NCBI GenBank assembly: GCA_029953675.1
Contig: JAMWBK010000006.1
Location: 1,736,001 to 1,800,000, forward strand
Reading direction: 5' to 3'
From: Rhodosorus marinus
Lineage: Eukaryota; Rhodophyta; Stylonematophyceae; Stylonematales; Stylonemataceae
Length of the DNA stretch: 64,000 nucleotides
This document shows, one piece after another, positions 1-11,189 of the stretch; position 1 is the stretch's first letter; each line of letters begins with the position of its first letter. Under the pieces are notes generated by a model. It was not told the DNA's origin. It saw only the letters and a program-made list of their open reading frames with translations, and did no database searches. The position numbers and the translations under genes are program-made.

Positions 1-180
1 TGCGACGAAGAACTGTGTGGTGTGCTCCGAAACTCGGATCTCTATGACGACCTGTTGCTAAGAGCGCATGTGGAATTCAGCCGTATCCATAAGCACTTCC
101 AGGATGCTGGTGTGAAACTACCCAAGACCGTGTTGGCAAGATTTCTTGTAGACCAGGGCCTGGGATGGAAGCACAGCTGA
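1..180 (+). CDS. C-terminal end of an SLX4-like nuclease scaffold (partial)
   Basis: Frame 1 is open from the window edge to a TGA at 178-180 and gives the last 59 residues of a protein whose start lies outside. The pattern LY..LLLRAHVEF..IH, then GVKLPKT, then L.RFLVDQGLGW resembles the conserved C-terminal helical domain of SLX4, where LY..vLlyqp.el..lh is followed by FLD.qgi.f. In known SLX4 proteins that domain docks the SLX1 endonuclease subunit for processing of branched DNA in the nucleus. The match comes from recalled sequence patterns only. The rest of the protein is not visible, so another winged or helical DNA-repair domain remains possible. Confidence 0.42.
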   Translation, partial: CDEELCGVLRNSDLYDDLLLRAHVEFSRIHKHFQDAGVKLPKTVLARFLVDQGLGWKHS

Positions 181-483
181 TCAGCTCGCAGGGGCTCAAA
201 CCTGAACAAAGGAGTGACTGAGAAAAGTTTACCATAATATCTAATTGACTGGAGCCTGCCCAATCAAGAGACTCCCGTTTTTTGGTGGGCTTTGTCGAGG
301 CATATTTGACGAGCTCCATCCTTCTTTCTAACAAAAAGTTGTAAAATTAATTGGCGAGAAGAAAAAGCAGAGCCCCAAGCAAACAATGCTGGCTGGTGGA
401 GCAACATGGCCTTAATAATTTTCAAGAAAATGCAGATCTTGGACTCCAACATGTGCACTGATCATCTTCCTCCGTCGCTCGTG
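181..483. other. Convergent 3' intergenic stretch
   Basis: This separates the end of the SLX4-like gene on the plus strand from the end of the FAD oxidoreductase on the minus strand. I see no further coding or RNA feature. It presumably holds both 3' untranslated regions. Confidence 0.5.
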
Positions 484-2377
484 TTAGTCACTAAGGTATT
501 TGAGTGTGTCTTTCGCCACCTGGATTCCGGACGAGATAGCACCGTTCACTGTTGGGGTTGATCGATGATCGCCGCACACAAAAACACCTCGTCCAACCTG
601 TGAAAAAGCCAAGCGTAGCCGTACGTCAAGACCAGCCCATCTGTGAAACAGCGCAGGGTTCCAGGTCGTGCATACCTCAACGCCCTTGCTCGCAGAGAAG
701 GGTACATTCTGGGCGGGCTGAGAATACGGAATCTTATACGTCCTCAAATGTGTCCACTGGTTCACGTAGTCAGAACCCCACCATTCAGACATGTGAGATT
801 TCACCAACCGTTCGAGCTCTGCGTCAGATCGATGTACGTCGTCGCCAATAACCGTGGTTGAAACGAGTGTCTTTCCTACAGGAGCATAATTCGCAGAGAC
901 AGAACTTGGGAAGCAAGTATTCCCAACAACTCCCGCAGAACGACCTTCTCCGTTGAGGAATAGGATGGGTTTCTGTCCAGAAGGCAAAACATGGCAAAAA
1001 CACATCAGCCCCTGAACCTGACAAAAACTCAGGTCGGAAGAACGTACAGAAATTGGGGGAGGTTGATCCGACGAAAAGTACAAATTGGCGCAACCACGTG
1101 GCTTTGATGACTCAATTCGATCTCCGAAGAGAGCTGATGCCGCTGGTGGATCAGCGGCCACGACAATAACCTTCGCTTCAATTCTCTGGCCATCCTCAGT
1201 CTCAACCGTTCCTCCACCGCTTTCATTCATGCTGATGGATTTCACCCCTGTGTTTAGCTGAATTTTGTCCCTCAAGGGACCCGCAACATGCTGCGTTACA
1301 GCCCCGATACCTTTGAGAGGATTGTTTTTCCAACATGCTTAATGCAGTGAGCCATAACTGCAGCTTTTCGACGGTCTTCGCGTTTCCAATTTACCTTTGG
1401 ACGGCAACGATGCCGGAGCAGACAAGAACATTCTGAAAACGTATTCAAACATCCTTGAAGATTGTTCCTCCAGTGGTGCGAGGAAGATGCCTTGATAGAA
1501 AGGAGTGAAAAAGCGATCAATCATGCTCGAGGTGAACCCTTCTCTGCGGAGATATTCAGCGGTCGTATATTCATCCCTTTTGAAGCCACAGATTTTCACA
1601 GAGAAAATAGTAAATGATGTTGCCAAGACCAAGGCCCGAATCATTTCATGTTTCGTTTTCTTCGCACGTTGTCCTACCTCTGCAGGATGCTGTCCAAAGG
1701 GAGATTGGCGATTTTGGTGCGAAGGAGGGCTACTCTTGCCTTGTCCATGAAGGTACCAACTGGTGATACCAATGATTCTGGAGTGTCCTGGATTCTTCGG
1801 AGAGGGTCCTAAACATTTTGATATAGATTCTCAGTAAGTATACGACCAACTGCTAGTGAAAACGTTGTCCCGTTGCCCACAAAGACGCGGTTTCGAGGAG
1901 CGAACGAACTGGACTTACTGAAACAAGATGGTGAGCTCCTTCGCAGTAAACGAGCGCCCCGGGGAGGAACGGCTTCAGATCTAGTTGCTCGTAGTCAAGG
2001 CTGTCGAGGTCAAACATGTTTAGATCAGCACTGACCGGTGAATTAATTTAAACAAAGCATCTTTGTCGAGTTGATATCAGAACTTACAGCTCTCCTTGCT
2101 GAGGATATCCCTCGATAAAAACCTGAAACCCTCGGTCTAGGATGTACCCATCAACAACATCCGATCTGATCCTGCCGCCCACATCATCCGACTTCTCCAG
2201 AATCGTCATGGACAAATCCGATCGACCCTCTGAAATCAGCTTGGCAGCAGCCAGCCCAGAAACTCCCGCACCAACGATCACGACATCTTCCCTCGACGCT
2301 GAACATTGAACCTTCCCACGACTGGGACCTGCAACGGTACCCACCCCAGGCATCCATCCAGCAAATCCAATCATCAC
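484..2377 (-). CDS. FAD-dependent amine oxidase / carotenoid desaturase-like oxidoreductase
   Basis: Five exons on the minus strand (2377-2088, 2030-1919, 1808-1678, 1576-1395, 1310-484) join without a stop to 513 residues. Every junction is GT-AG and in phase. The N-terminal Rossmann signature VVIVGAGVSGLAAAK lies near residues 32-46, followed by DDVGGRI and DRGFQVFIEGYP. The middle has LKPFLPGALV and GFTSSMIDRFFTPFYQGIF, and the C-terminal FAD motif is GRGVFVCGDH..TPTVNGAI. This is the PPOX/phytoene desaturase-related amine oxidase group common in cyanobacteria and plastids, close to 500 residues. The substrate cannot be read from sequence. About 30 residues precede the Rossmann fold, and GPSRGKVQCSAS looks like a short transit region, so plastid targeting is possible but unproven. 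Confidence 0.85.
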
Positions 2378-3132
2378 GTCAACCCTGTCTTATTTCAATT
2401 TTCCCACCACATCACAGCCTTCTTCACTCTCCCAAATATCCTGACCAAAACAACAATTCTCACTCCCACGCACCCAACCACTCCCCGAAACCGCACTGCT
2501 TATCAACGACCGAACCTCCTCTCGATCTTCATCTCTCCCCAATCTCAACCAAACCCACCCTGAAACAAACAAATCAGAATTGATTTTTCTCTCATTCACC
2601 CCTTTTTTTACCTTAACATTCCCAAAGTCAACGGGACGTCCCAGAGTTGATGTTGGGCCTATAATTAGAATAATTTATGGTGTTGATGCGTAACTCTGGC
2701 AGCTCAACTACCCCTGTGTGCCGATTTTTCGTTGCTATTCTATTTTTATGTTTCTAGCGAAGACTACTTAAGGTAGGCTTGGGCTAGATGATATGTATAG
2801 GGGTGTTGCCACGACCAGATTGTAGATGACATACTTCATTTATTTGCCATAATTCAATAAAAGCTACACAAATACACCCGTTTCCGTGCGTGAAGTTCAC
2901 GTCAGCTAAAGAATATTATCTGTTAATTGGTTAGCATGTAAATATCTTTCTCTAATATCTTAAAAGACTGGTGTAAGTATGTCCAATTAAAAGACTAAGT
3001 ACGACATAATCCATGTATGATTGGATGTAAAGAGTAAGCTTTTTTTAATTTTTATCAATGTGTCGTTGTATATATATATATATATATATATATTAATTTT
3101 TTGCCGGGGTTGGGGTTTGTCACTGACGGGCT
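2378..3132. other. Intergenic stretch with TA microsatellite
   Basis: No coding feature is supported. The 5' flank of the FAD oxidoreductase is C-rich on the plus strand at about 2400-2600. A pure TA dinucleotide run occupies 3069-3093, just beyond the 3' end of the next minus-strand gene. Confidence 0.5.
3069..3093. repeat. (TA)n microsatellite
   Basis: About twelve uninterrupted TA units lie in the 3' flank of the minus-strand flavoprotein gene that ends at 3133. Confidence 0.9.
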
Positions 3133-4896
3133 TCAAAAGATAAACTCCTCGGTGTGAACTCGGGAGGCTTGGACTTTGAGCTGAGAAAGGAACTCACGAA
3201 CATCCCTTACAAACTTACCTGGCCCGCATATGTATGCTTGGTAGTCGTGATTTTCTAGTTTCAGCTTTGATTGTAGGAGTTCTCTTGTTATCCGTCCACG
3301 AACCACGCCGGGATTGATCGGTTCCTCTGGATCAGTCACGGTCGTGGTCAGTTTGAAGCTTCCGTTACTGAAATTTAGACTGGATAGCTCATCAGCAAAT
3401 GCGCGGTCCTTCTCGTGGCGCTCAGAGTGGATGAAGGTGACCTCGACGTCCGTTTCTCGAAGTGATCTCGCGATTGCCATCATCGGTGTGATACCGATGC
3501 CAGCGGAAATCAATATGACTTGTCTCGGCAACTCAGGGACTCCCGACAAGTAGGGAGAGAGCTCTCCACCCACTGCGATGAGCTGAACTTTCGGGTACCC
3601 CTCGGCCTCATGCAGATATGTAGATGCTTCTCCACCCGTCATGTGTTTCACAGTGATCTCCATCTTGTGATCGCCTGCGCTAGCCGTTGGCACGCTCGTT
3701 ATGGTCCAGGATCGCTGGAGCTCTTTCCCAGAAGGGAGCGTTAAAGTGAAAGTTGCGTACTGTCCCGGTGTATATGGAATCAATTGACTCCCCCACAACG
3801 TGAACCTTTTGGTCGTGCCTGACTCGTTCATGGCTTGGGAATCAACCAGAACCATTTCCATAGGAAACAGTCCCTTTCCCTGCATCGGAAGATCCTCACC
3901 GTGACCTCGCCCATGTGCTGGAATAACGTCTGAGTAGTCAATCATCTCCCACTTGTACGGGCTTGCACCGTGGTGAAGGACGAACTGCTTGACATGGAAT
4001 CGTATGAGACGCCCTGCCCCTTCGTATTCAGCGTTTTTCCATTCAAGAAACGCATCACCAACGACCTGAACCACATTTCCGGTACCTTCGAAGTCCACAA
4101 AAATCAACCCAGCACGAGAGCATAGCTCGAGATTTCCAAGCGTCAAAAACATTCCGTTTCCACCATACTCGGGAATCACAAGCTCCACTGCGGAGTTGAC
4201 GACGATGAATCCTGGGAACCCGCCTCTATGGCTGACGTCGCAGTGACCATTGGGGTTGAGGGTTCCCAAGAAAGTGGTGTTTGACTTCTCGATAGCCTCG
4301 ATGGCCTCCGCGGACAGACTCTTGCCACGCGTCACGGGCTTTTCCATACATTGCCTCTGCCCCACTATTCTTCGTCTCTGAATATATTTTGGACAACCAG
4401 GAATAGCTTCTGCCACGTCCAAAACATAATCCTTGTCCGGCGCATACGCTTCCAGGTTGCCATTGGCCCTATACCTTATCCTCTTTTCAAAGTCCATTAC
4501 TATTATCGCCATTCTACGATCCGAGCAGGTCCGAAAATTCGTTAAAATAGGATCTTCGGGAAGAAAAGATGTCTTTTCCCCTCTGAAAATCGCCGTATGT
4601 TCATCCGGAGCGTCAAGGAACCCCGCCGGTCCGGTGACCTCTGACACCCATGGGTAGCCATCCTCGTCCAGAGACAACGCATAAACAACCCTCTGTTCTC
4701 GGAATAATTCAAATCTTCCAACATCAATGCTGGTTCCGAGATGCAGCTGAAGCCTGTTAGCCACCGCCCGAGTCCCGTCCTTCCCCTGAGCGATACGCTC
4801 ACCCTCATGAAACAAATACAGATTTTCGCCACCCATCTTTACTATGAAATTGACCTCTACAGAGCCACACTGACACACACCTACAAGTGCATCCAT
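3133..4896 (-). CDS. PNPOx-like split-barrel / ferredoxin reductase-like fusion flavoprotein, copy 1
   Basis: A single exon encodes up to 587 residues. The first 300 or so resemble the FMN-binding split barrel of pyridoxamine-phosphate oxidase relatives: VVYALSLDEDGYPWVSEVTG near the N-terminus, and GGFPGFIVVNSAVELVIPEY..NGMF with AGLIFVDFEGTGNVVQVVG in the middle. The C-terminal 260 residues are a ferredoxin-NADP reductase module with the FAD motif QRSWTI, the NAD(P)-binding GIGITPMMAIARSL, a CGP motif and the ending HTEEFIF. Such fusions are known in bacteria and fungi as electron-transfer flavoproteins; the acceptor is unknown. The tandem paralogue at 5552-7246 starts at a position matching Met21 here (codon 4836-4834), so that Met may be the real start. 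No iron-sulfur domain is present. Confidence 0.82.
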   Translation of the reverse strand: MDALVGVCQCGSVEVNFIVKMGGENLYLFHEGERIAQGKDGTRAVANRLQLHLGTSIDVGRFELFREQRVVYALSLDEDGYPWVSEVTGPAGFLDAPDEHTAIFRGEKTSFLPEDPILTNFRTCSDRRMAIIVMDFEKRIRYRANGNLEAYAPDKDYVLDVAEAIPGCPKYIQRRRIVGQRQCMEKPVTRGKSLSAEAIEAIEKSNTTFLGTLNPNGHCDVSHRGGFPGFIVVNSAVELVIPEYGGNGMFLTLGNLELCSRAGLIFVDFEGTGNVVQVVGDAFLEWKNAEYEGAGRLIRFHVKQFVLHHGASPYKWEMIDYSDVIPAHGRGHGEDLPMQGKGLFPMEMVLVDSQAMNESGTTKRFTLWGSQLIPYTPGQYATFTLTLPSGKELQRSWTITSVPTASAGDHKMEITVKHMTGGEASTYLHEAEGYPKVQLIAVGGELSPYLSGVPELPRQVILISAGIGITPMMAIARSLRETDVEVTFIHSERHEKDRAFADELSSLNFSNGSFKLTTTVTDPEEPINPGVVRGRITRELLQSKLKLENHDYQAYICGPGKFVRDVREFLSQLKVQASRVHTEEFIF

Positions 4897-5551
4897 TGGT
4901 ATCTTTATACATGCTCGTGTCTAGCAACGTAACGAAATACTGGTCGACATACATAGCTCCCAAAACGAGGCCCACACTTTCCTCTTGAATCAGGCTCGAA
5001 TGACTTTTGCACAAACCCAAAATAGAAAAAAACTATTTTCTAGTAGAAATTACGAAACTGTCAGGAGATGATTTGGATTGATTTGCAATCAATATCTCGC
5101 CCGGATCCGCACCGATGCGGGCAGAGCAAGTCAAGCATTGTTCCTGAAAACCCATTGCGGTCTTGCGGTGCCTTTGGGATGAAATTTTTGTCTGCTTTCT
5201 TACCCCCTTCAGTTTAATGGTTAACCCACCCAGTGCAGTCTGGCTTCGGATAAAACTTATCCCTTTTGTTTCGGACTGCCTTTACAGTGCTGGCCACACA
5301 TCCGATTCTAAAGCTATGCCAGAGGTCCGGCAGGCTCAGTCTGATCTGGGCTCGTTTTACACTGAATTACTGTGATCACAGTTTGTGGAAGGAAAAGATT
5401 TGCTCTAATTTTTAATGGCGAGTAGCGTTCGACGTCCTTTTCCATCTGGAGACTCTCTTTGCGCGCTGCGTATTAGAACCGCAAAAGCCCGTACTACGTG
5501 GATTTTCCGCGATTGTTTACGAGCTTAAATGTAATAGTTTTAGTTCTAGTT
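4897..5551. other. Spacer between the two tandem flavoprotein genes
   Basis: These 655 bases carry the promoter side of copy 1 and the 3' side of copy 2. Small open frames on both strands here lack family resemblance. I see no RNA gene. Confidence 0.5.
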
Positions 5552-7246
5552 TTAGAAGTTGAAAGCCTCAGTATTCAGATTTTTTGAGGGAATTCCGATT
5601 TCTAGCAAAGCCTTTGACACTTCCACCATGAATCGGTCAGGACCACAAAGGTAGACTGTCCAGCTTGTAGGATCATCCCCAAGCTCGGGTTCGAGCAACT
5701 GCTTCGTAATTCTTCCTCTGACTCGATTGTCTATCAGTGTTTCTGTCGAGTCGGTCACAGTTCTAATTAGCCGCAAATGTTCGTCAGTTGACCCCCTCCT
5801 ATCTAATTCCCCACCAAACGGTCTATCCTTCTCATGACGTTCCGAATGAGTAAACACAACATCGGCATCGTTCCTAAAGGCTCTCAGTCCCCTAAGAATC
5901 GCCATCATGGGGGTTATCCCCACACCACCTGATAGCAGAGCGATTTTCTTGGGTACCTCGTCTTCGTCAATGAAAGGGCTCAAGTCACCCCCAATTCCGG
6001 TCAACGTGACTTCCATTCCAAGCTCAGCCTTATCATGGAGCCAGTTGGAAATAACACCGCCGGGCTTGCGTTTCACGCTAATCTCCATTGTCACATCCCC
6101 TCTCGTTGCGGAATTTGCGGTTTCTGACAACGTCCAAGTTCTGGTGAAGTCGCCCAGCTCCGCTACATGGAAATCGAAGCTAGCATACTGACCAGGCAGG
6201 AACTTAACTGGTCTTGGAGCAAGGAATCGAAACGTAGACACTGAATCGCTCTCCTTTACCACCTTAACCATTTTGACCTGCACCGGGAACGGCCCTGCTC
6301 GGTCCTCTGACTGATCGTGCCCAGCTATCGTGGGGTTGTAGTCTGAAACCGCATTTAGTTTCCATTCGTACGGTTCAGATCCAGTGTAGAGGCGAAACTT
6401 CTTAACTTTAAAGCGAATGGCTCTAGTGCTACCCTCCAACGTCTCCTGAGGGTCCCAGTCTGAGTGCGCCTCACCCACCACCTGCAGAATATTTCCGGAA
6501 CCCTCATAGTCGATAAACAACAACCCAGCATGATGATCAACCTCGAGGTTCCCGCTGGAATTGAACATGCCGTTCCCACGGTACTCTGGCCACATAATTT
6601 CCGAGCTGGAAGGAACTCTCACGAACCCAGGGTTTCCCCCACGTAGATTAATATCTGCTCCAGTCTCCGGATTTCTCGTTCCAAAGATTAGAGTGTCTGC
6701 CTTCTGAATCATTGCTATCGCTTCTTTGGGCAGCTCAACGCCCGCTATTGCCTCGCTACTGGAAGTGGCTCTTCTACCGACAATAGATCTCCTCTGAATA
6801 TACTTTGGACAATTCGGAAACGCCTCTGCCACTCTAACCGCTACCTTTCCATTTGAAGACTCTGTAGCAAGAAATCGTCCATTCGTGCGGTACCGCCTCC
6901 TCTTGTCGAAATCAATCGCAAGCACTCCTATCTGGGTGTCACTCTGCTCTTCGAAAATCTCCCTCACCGGGTCACCGCGCACTAGGTGATCATTACTGAC
7001 GTCTACCTGCAGCGTGGTGGGGTCGGGTGCCTGAAAAAAGCCTTTCTCGCCACTTGCCTCACTGACCCAGACGTCTCCGTCGCCATCCACTGCCGCTACG
7101 TACACCATGCGGAGGTCGCGAAAGAACTCATTCCTCCCAAATTCCAGATCTATTCTGTCGCTAATACCCCTCTTCAGCTCCTCAGCGACGCCACGAGTGC
7201 CCGCCTTCACCTGCACTGCGATCTCTCCTTCGTGAAACTCCACCAT
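5552..7246 (-). CDS. PNPOx-like split-barrel / ferredoxin reductase-like fusion flavoprotein, copy 2
   Basis: This 564-residue single-exon gene is a tandem paralogue of the gene at 3133-4896 in the same orientation. It begins MVEFHEGEIAV and has the same order: a split-barrel N-half with VYVAAVDGDGDVWVSEASG, the conserved PKYIQRRSIVG strand, GGNPGFVRVP, NGMFNSSGNLEV and AGLLFIDYEGSGNILQVVG. A reductase C-half follows with RTWTL, GGVGITPMMAILRGL, LCGPDRFM and the ending NTEAFNF. FMN in the barrel and FAD plus NAD(P)H in the C-half are expected from the families. The two proteins align along their whole length but are clearly diverged, so the duplication is not recent. There is no transit peptide or membrane segment, which suggests a cytosolic enzyme. 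Confidence 0.84.
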   Translation of the reverse strand: MVEFHEGEIAVQVKAGTRGVAEELKRGISDRIDLEFGRNEFFRDLRMVYVAAVDGDGDVWVSEASGEKGFFQAPDPTTLQVDVSNDHLVRGDPVREIFEEQSDTQIGVLAIDFDKRRRYRTNGRFLATESSNGKVAVRVAEAFPNCPKYIQRRSIVGRRATSSSEAIAGVELPKEAIAMIQKADTLIFGTRNPETGADINLRGGNPGFVRVPSSSEIMWPEYRGNGMFNSSGNLEVDHHAGLLFIDYEGSGNILQVVGEAHSDWDPQETLEGSTRAIRFKVKKFRLYTGSEPYEWKLNAVSDYNPTIAGHDQSEDRAGPFPVQVKMVKVVKESDSVSTFRFLAPRPVKFLPGQYASFDFHVAELGDFTRTWTLSETANSATRGDVTMEISVKRKPGGVISNWLHDKAELGMEVTLTGIGGDLSPFIDEDEVPKKIALLSGGVGITPMMAILRGLRAFRNDADVVFTHSERHEKDRPFGGELDRRGSTDEHLRLIRTVTDSTETLIDNRVRGRITKQLLEPELGDDPTSWTVYLCGPDRFMVEVSKALLEIGIPSKNLNTEAFNF

Positions 7247-9130
7247 CTTTGCCAGAAGTGGGATAACTAGTTACAGAACATATATATTTTTTAACGATCT
7301 TAATTCACAACTTCAAGAAAATGTGAGTCTATTCTGATGTTCTCCTCCTTCGAATCCCGATGAGTATCCATTTCTGGTGCCTTCTTATACTCTCGCAGTA
7401 AGCACAATCCTAGGAACTTTTGCTTATTAATTCCTGTGCCCCTCCTCAACAACATCACTTCCCCCACTCCCCCTCCCTTTCATTTCTACGCAGAACAAAT
7501 AGAACATCCACCCAATTTATTAAAACCAAATGAGCTGCAACGAACAGAGAAGTCTAAATATTCATGAAACGGTTTTTTTTTACATATTTCAGTACTTTTG
7601 TCGAACTATTTTCTATTTCTCCTTTACTCTAAGTGTGGCTAAGTTCTTCTTCCACTGACAGTCTGTCCAAAACAATACTTGTTTTCTCGTAGTTTTTGTC
7701 ATGTTCCCCTCAGATACACAGTGAAGCTTAAAACGTAATGAAACGTACATTTCGGTAAAATACAGGATTTTTCGGCATCTTTTCATGGTTTGGATAATTC
7801 TAAGAGTCGTTCTTCTGATCAACTTCGGACAGCCTGTCATTTATTTTTGTTTATTTTAGGGAGTGTAACTTCGGCAGCACCAATGTTACTCCCAAAGTCT
7901 TTCGGGAACAAGTGTTTTCCGGCCAAAAGAGTCTTCGTCCGTTTTCGAATGAACGAAATATTTAATAAGAGTTTGTTTGGTATTAAAATTGTGCGTTTCG
8001 TCGGGCGCGTGAGGTGAAATAGATGGATATTGTATTACGAATATTTTTGAACTCAATTGCGCGACCTTTTTTTTTATTTGATTTGACTTTTTTTTAAGAT
8101 GGAGGTGCGGAGGGGGCAGATTTGTGTTGGAGAACTTTCTTTGCTTTGCTCGCAGAAGGTGCAACGTGATTAGACCTTATGTGGTACAGTGTGATCGACG
8201 AGTAGCGATTCAATTCCGCACAGCAACCACTGAAAAGCTGCTGTTCCTCCATGGACACACGAAATGGTAGGATCGATTCGGTCATTCCAGAAGTCCAGAT
8301 TCGGGACATGGATGCAAACCGCCTTGTTTTTTGGTTGTGTTGGGCCTGGAGCGGTACTCTGTGGTCCGCCTAATGCCAACCCAGGTGCACACTGGGGTCA
8401 ATTCTGTGAAAGGGTGCCAGTCCTCGGCAAGTACCACCTTCCCGGTTTCCACTGGCTAGTACTGATGGTCAGGGCTACGCCTGTCCCGAGCGCCCTCTCG
8501 GATGGTATTGGGTGTTTGGACGGACAGAATTCAAACATAATACCCTTGAAATATGGCTAAACTATCAGGTACAAAGAAAACGCGCCACTAGAACTCTGCT
8601 GCGCGTCGTCAAATACATTGCGCCGACTTCCCACACCACCCAAACCGCCAAGAAAGACCTAGACCCCGTCCGTGAACTTTTCTGCAAGAGGGCTACGGGA
8701 GACCTTCGCTGTGGCTTGGAGACGCGTCGTGTAGTTCTCTGATCCCATTGCGATCCCCTCCGAAGGCAGCATCCGGATGCACTTTTCAATAGGCAAATAT
8801 TTCATAAAATACAATAGGTACTAGCCAGTCGTGTACATTACCGCGAAAAAAAGAAGATCGATCGGAACTAGATGTATCCTAAAGTGTATCTGGCCAACTA
8901 TCGATGGTTGGGTTTGGTTTGAGTCGGAGCGTTCTGGTTGCGGTTTTTGATGATGCCGTAGGGACCAGGGAGTTGTACTGGAACCATGACAGAGACGGAG
9001 GGGGATTCTCAAGAAGTGAGGACCAGGAAGCTGGAAGAAAGCAGTGCGTAAATTTTGTTGTTTGGGCTGTTGTTTTCCTCGGTATTTCACTTGTTCCTCA
9101 GTTGGCCATCGCTAGGTTCTTTAGCGATCG
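7247..9130. other. Long intergenic stretch without a supported gene
   Basis: This is the promoter side of flavoprotein copy 2 (to about 8000) and the 5' flank of HUS1. It is AT-rich with homopolymer runs to 8100 and less so afterwards. Short open frames occur at 8094-8309 minus, 8264-8560 plus, 8512-8742 plus and 8904-9134 plus (the last overlaps the HUS1 start). None shows a family motif or a consistent exon chain. A small undetected gene at 8100-8750 cannot be excluded. Confidence 0.4.
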
Positions 9131-10599
9131 ATGAGATTTAAAACGCGCCTGCGAGTGGGACGGATATCTGCCTTGCTACGTAAGATCGTGCATCCATCAG
9201 CTCTGGAGTTTCTGAGACGTTCTATAGCGTGTGAATTAGCCGTTAAAAGTTGGCCCCTGAGTTCCTTGTTTTTCAGGCGTGGTGCAGGCTTTGCAGAAGG
9301 TTGATCGCAGGTGTATCCTGCACCTCACTCCTCAGGAGGACGATCAGGTTAGGTTGATCCTGCTTCCAACAGCGCTGAGCTCGGTGGCTGCTTATGCAGC
9401 ATTACCAAAGGTACACTTTGGCTGAGTACAAGAAGCTTCAAGATAATCGTCTGTTTGTTAAGGGCACTGAGGCTCAGTGCCGTTTTGATGTCCACCTTCG
9501 TTTGCTAGTCTTATTGGTTCGATGGATACAGAATTGAGAGCCAAAGCGGAAACAACATCGGCGTGGAGGTTGACCTTCAAAATTTGGATAGAGCGTAAGG
9601 AAGAATATCATTGTGTAGCTTGCTCAGGGAGCTCCGTTTCACTTACAGCTTCGAAACCATTTGCTCAGGCTAAAATCTGCATCAGGAGGGGATGAGGTCG
9701 TGATAAAGTTGGCGAAGAAGGGTGTACCCGTGCTCACGTTTGACATCCGTACAGCGGTATGATAATGGCTCGAGCGAATCTCTGCGTCCACGTCGTCTAG
9801 GTACTAACTCGGTATTCGTGCCAGTAGCTTGGACCTATTCTGCAAGATCTTCCAGTTTCTATCATGTCAAGCACGCGCCTCGAGGAATGCCGAGAAGCAG
9901 ATAGTGCAACGTTGCCGGGAGTTGTTTTGCCGTCGCTCGCAAACCTCTGCTCTGTTGTGGAGAGATTGAAAGCTCTTGGAAACCTCGCGTCTATCAAGAC
10001 TGTAGTTGGAGAACGATCAAGCTTTTCTATTGAGGTATGTGCTCTGTGCGAGGGAGTTTGCCGTTGCGATGTGCCCAGATTCTACCTGACATGTGTACGT
10101 ATTCGAAACCCCTACCACTAGGCATCATCTGATGCGGCGAACCTTTCAGCCTCGTATGAAGGTATTGAGTCTGCACAACACAATAGACTAGTTTTCTCCG
10201 GACCTCTTATCAGCGATGGTGCGCTGACTATAGAGACTGTTGCGCAGGGCTGGAAGTAGATCCGTCTTCGAGCACGGGCGAAGACCGTGAGTCTAAAGTT
10301 GAGCTGGAGGTCAAAAACTTTGGCAAAGCACTTTTCGCGCATCAGATACTCCCTGATCAAGTACTATGTTGTAAGGCGCGCTCATCTTCTCAAGCGAGGC
10401 GCGAGTGAAAACTGACCGTTTGTATTCGTAGATCTGCTTAGGAACAACGTCCTCGTCAAAGTATCCGCGGAAGCAGTTCAGATCAACTACCACGTAAGTT
10501 CATGAACAAGTCTCCGTACATCTGCAGCCTCAAGCGCTTGCTGATTGAAACGCGGAACCATGCATCTGTGAAACTCAGATTCCAGTTCTGGCGAGTTGA
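9131..10599 (+). CDS. HUS1: HUS1 checkpoint clamp subunit (9-1-1 complex)
   Basis: Nine exons (9131-9179, 9277-9410, 9509-9594, 9669-9756, 9828-10034, 10122-10161, 10248-10370, 10432-10493, 10579-10599) join in phase to 269 residues; human HUS1 has 280. It starts MRFKTRL, like the MKFRAK start of HUS1. CILHLTP, GVEVDLQNLDRALKSAS with VIKLAKKGVPVLTFDI, LPSLANLCSVVERLKALGN, FGKALFAHQILPDQVLC and the terminal YHIPVLAS all match HUS1 in order, the last against the YFIPALS end of HUS1. With RAD9 and RAD1 it forms the PCNA-like clamp loaded at damaged DNA. The acceptor of exon 5 is the least certain. Introns of 52 to 98 bases make it one of the most fragmented genes here. Confidence 0.85.
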
Positions 10600-11189
10600 T
10601 AGGGTATGAGAAAGTCAGCATGGCAAAGGAAAATCCTGCAGCCGCTGCTGTTAGCAAGCATGGATGTAATGGGAGTGCGAGAGAACAGTGACGAGCCCAT
10701 TCCAGAATATTTAAAAACCCTCAAGAGAAGGTTGTGACTGACAAGCAGTGTCCGGATTCTTCCTGACCTCTCGGGACTAGTAAAAAGCTGTCCCAAAATC
10801 TCAAAAACTCTCGGTTACACGAATTCGCAACTGACAAGAATACAGAAACTTGGATTGTAGTTCGAACTGAACGAGGCTCCTATACGGATGATCGTTGCAG
10901 GCTGCTCGTCGAGTTCGCATTGGCAGCAGTCCTCTTCGCCTGCGAGTGCTGGTTCGGTCAATAAATTGATCGGAACTACCCCCTGCTTAGGGTTCGAAGT
11001 TGACATCAGTCAAGAATAACCACCAGCCAGCATTCGGGTCCTGCATGTGCTGTCGGGGTTATTGATACGGTTTCGTTTGTGAACCGTGAAGATCGTTTCA
11101 TGGAGAGACATCCTGTTCCAGGCATCTGTGGTTGGATTGCAGCCGTGAAAGGCACCTCCGCAGACAGAAGGAGGGCAACGATCTGTGGA
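10600..11189. other. Spacer between HUS1 and the phosphodiesterase
   Basis: Open fragments on the plus strand at about 10614-10740, 10855-11010 and 11000-11189 look mildly coding but do not form a recognisable protein. The last one is in frame with the downstream gene and could be a longer N-terminus of it. Confidence 0.35.
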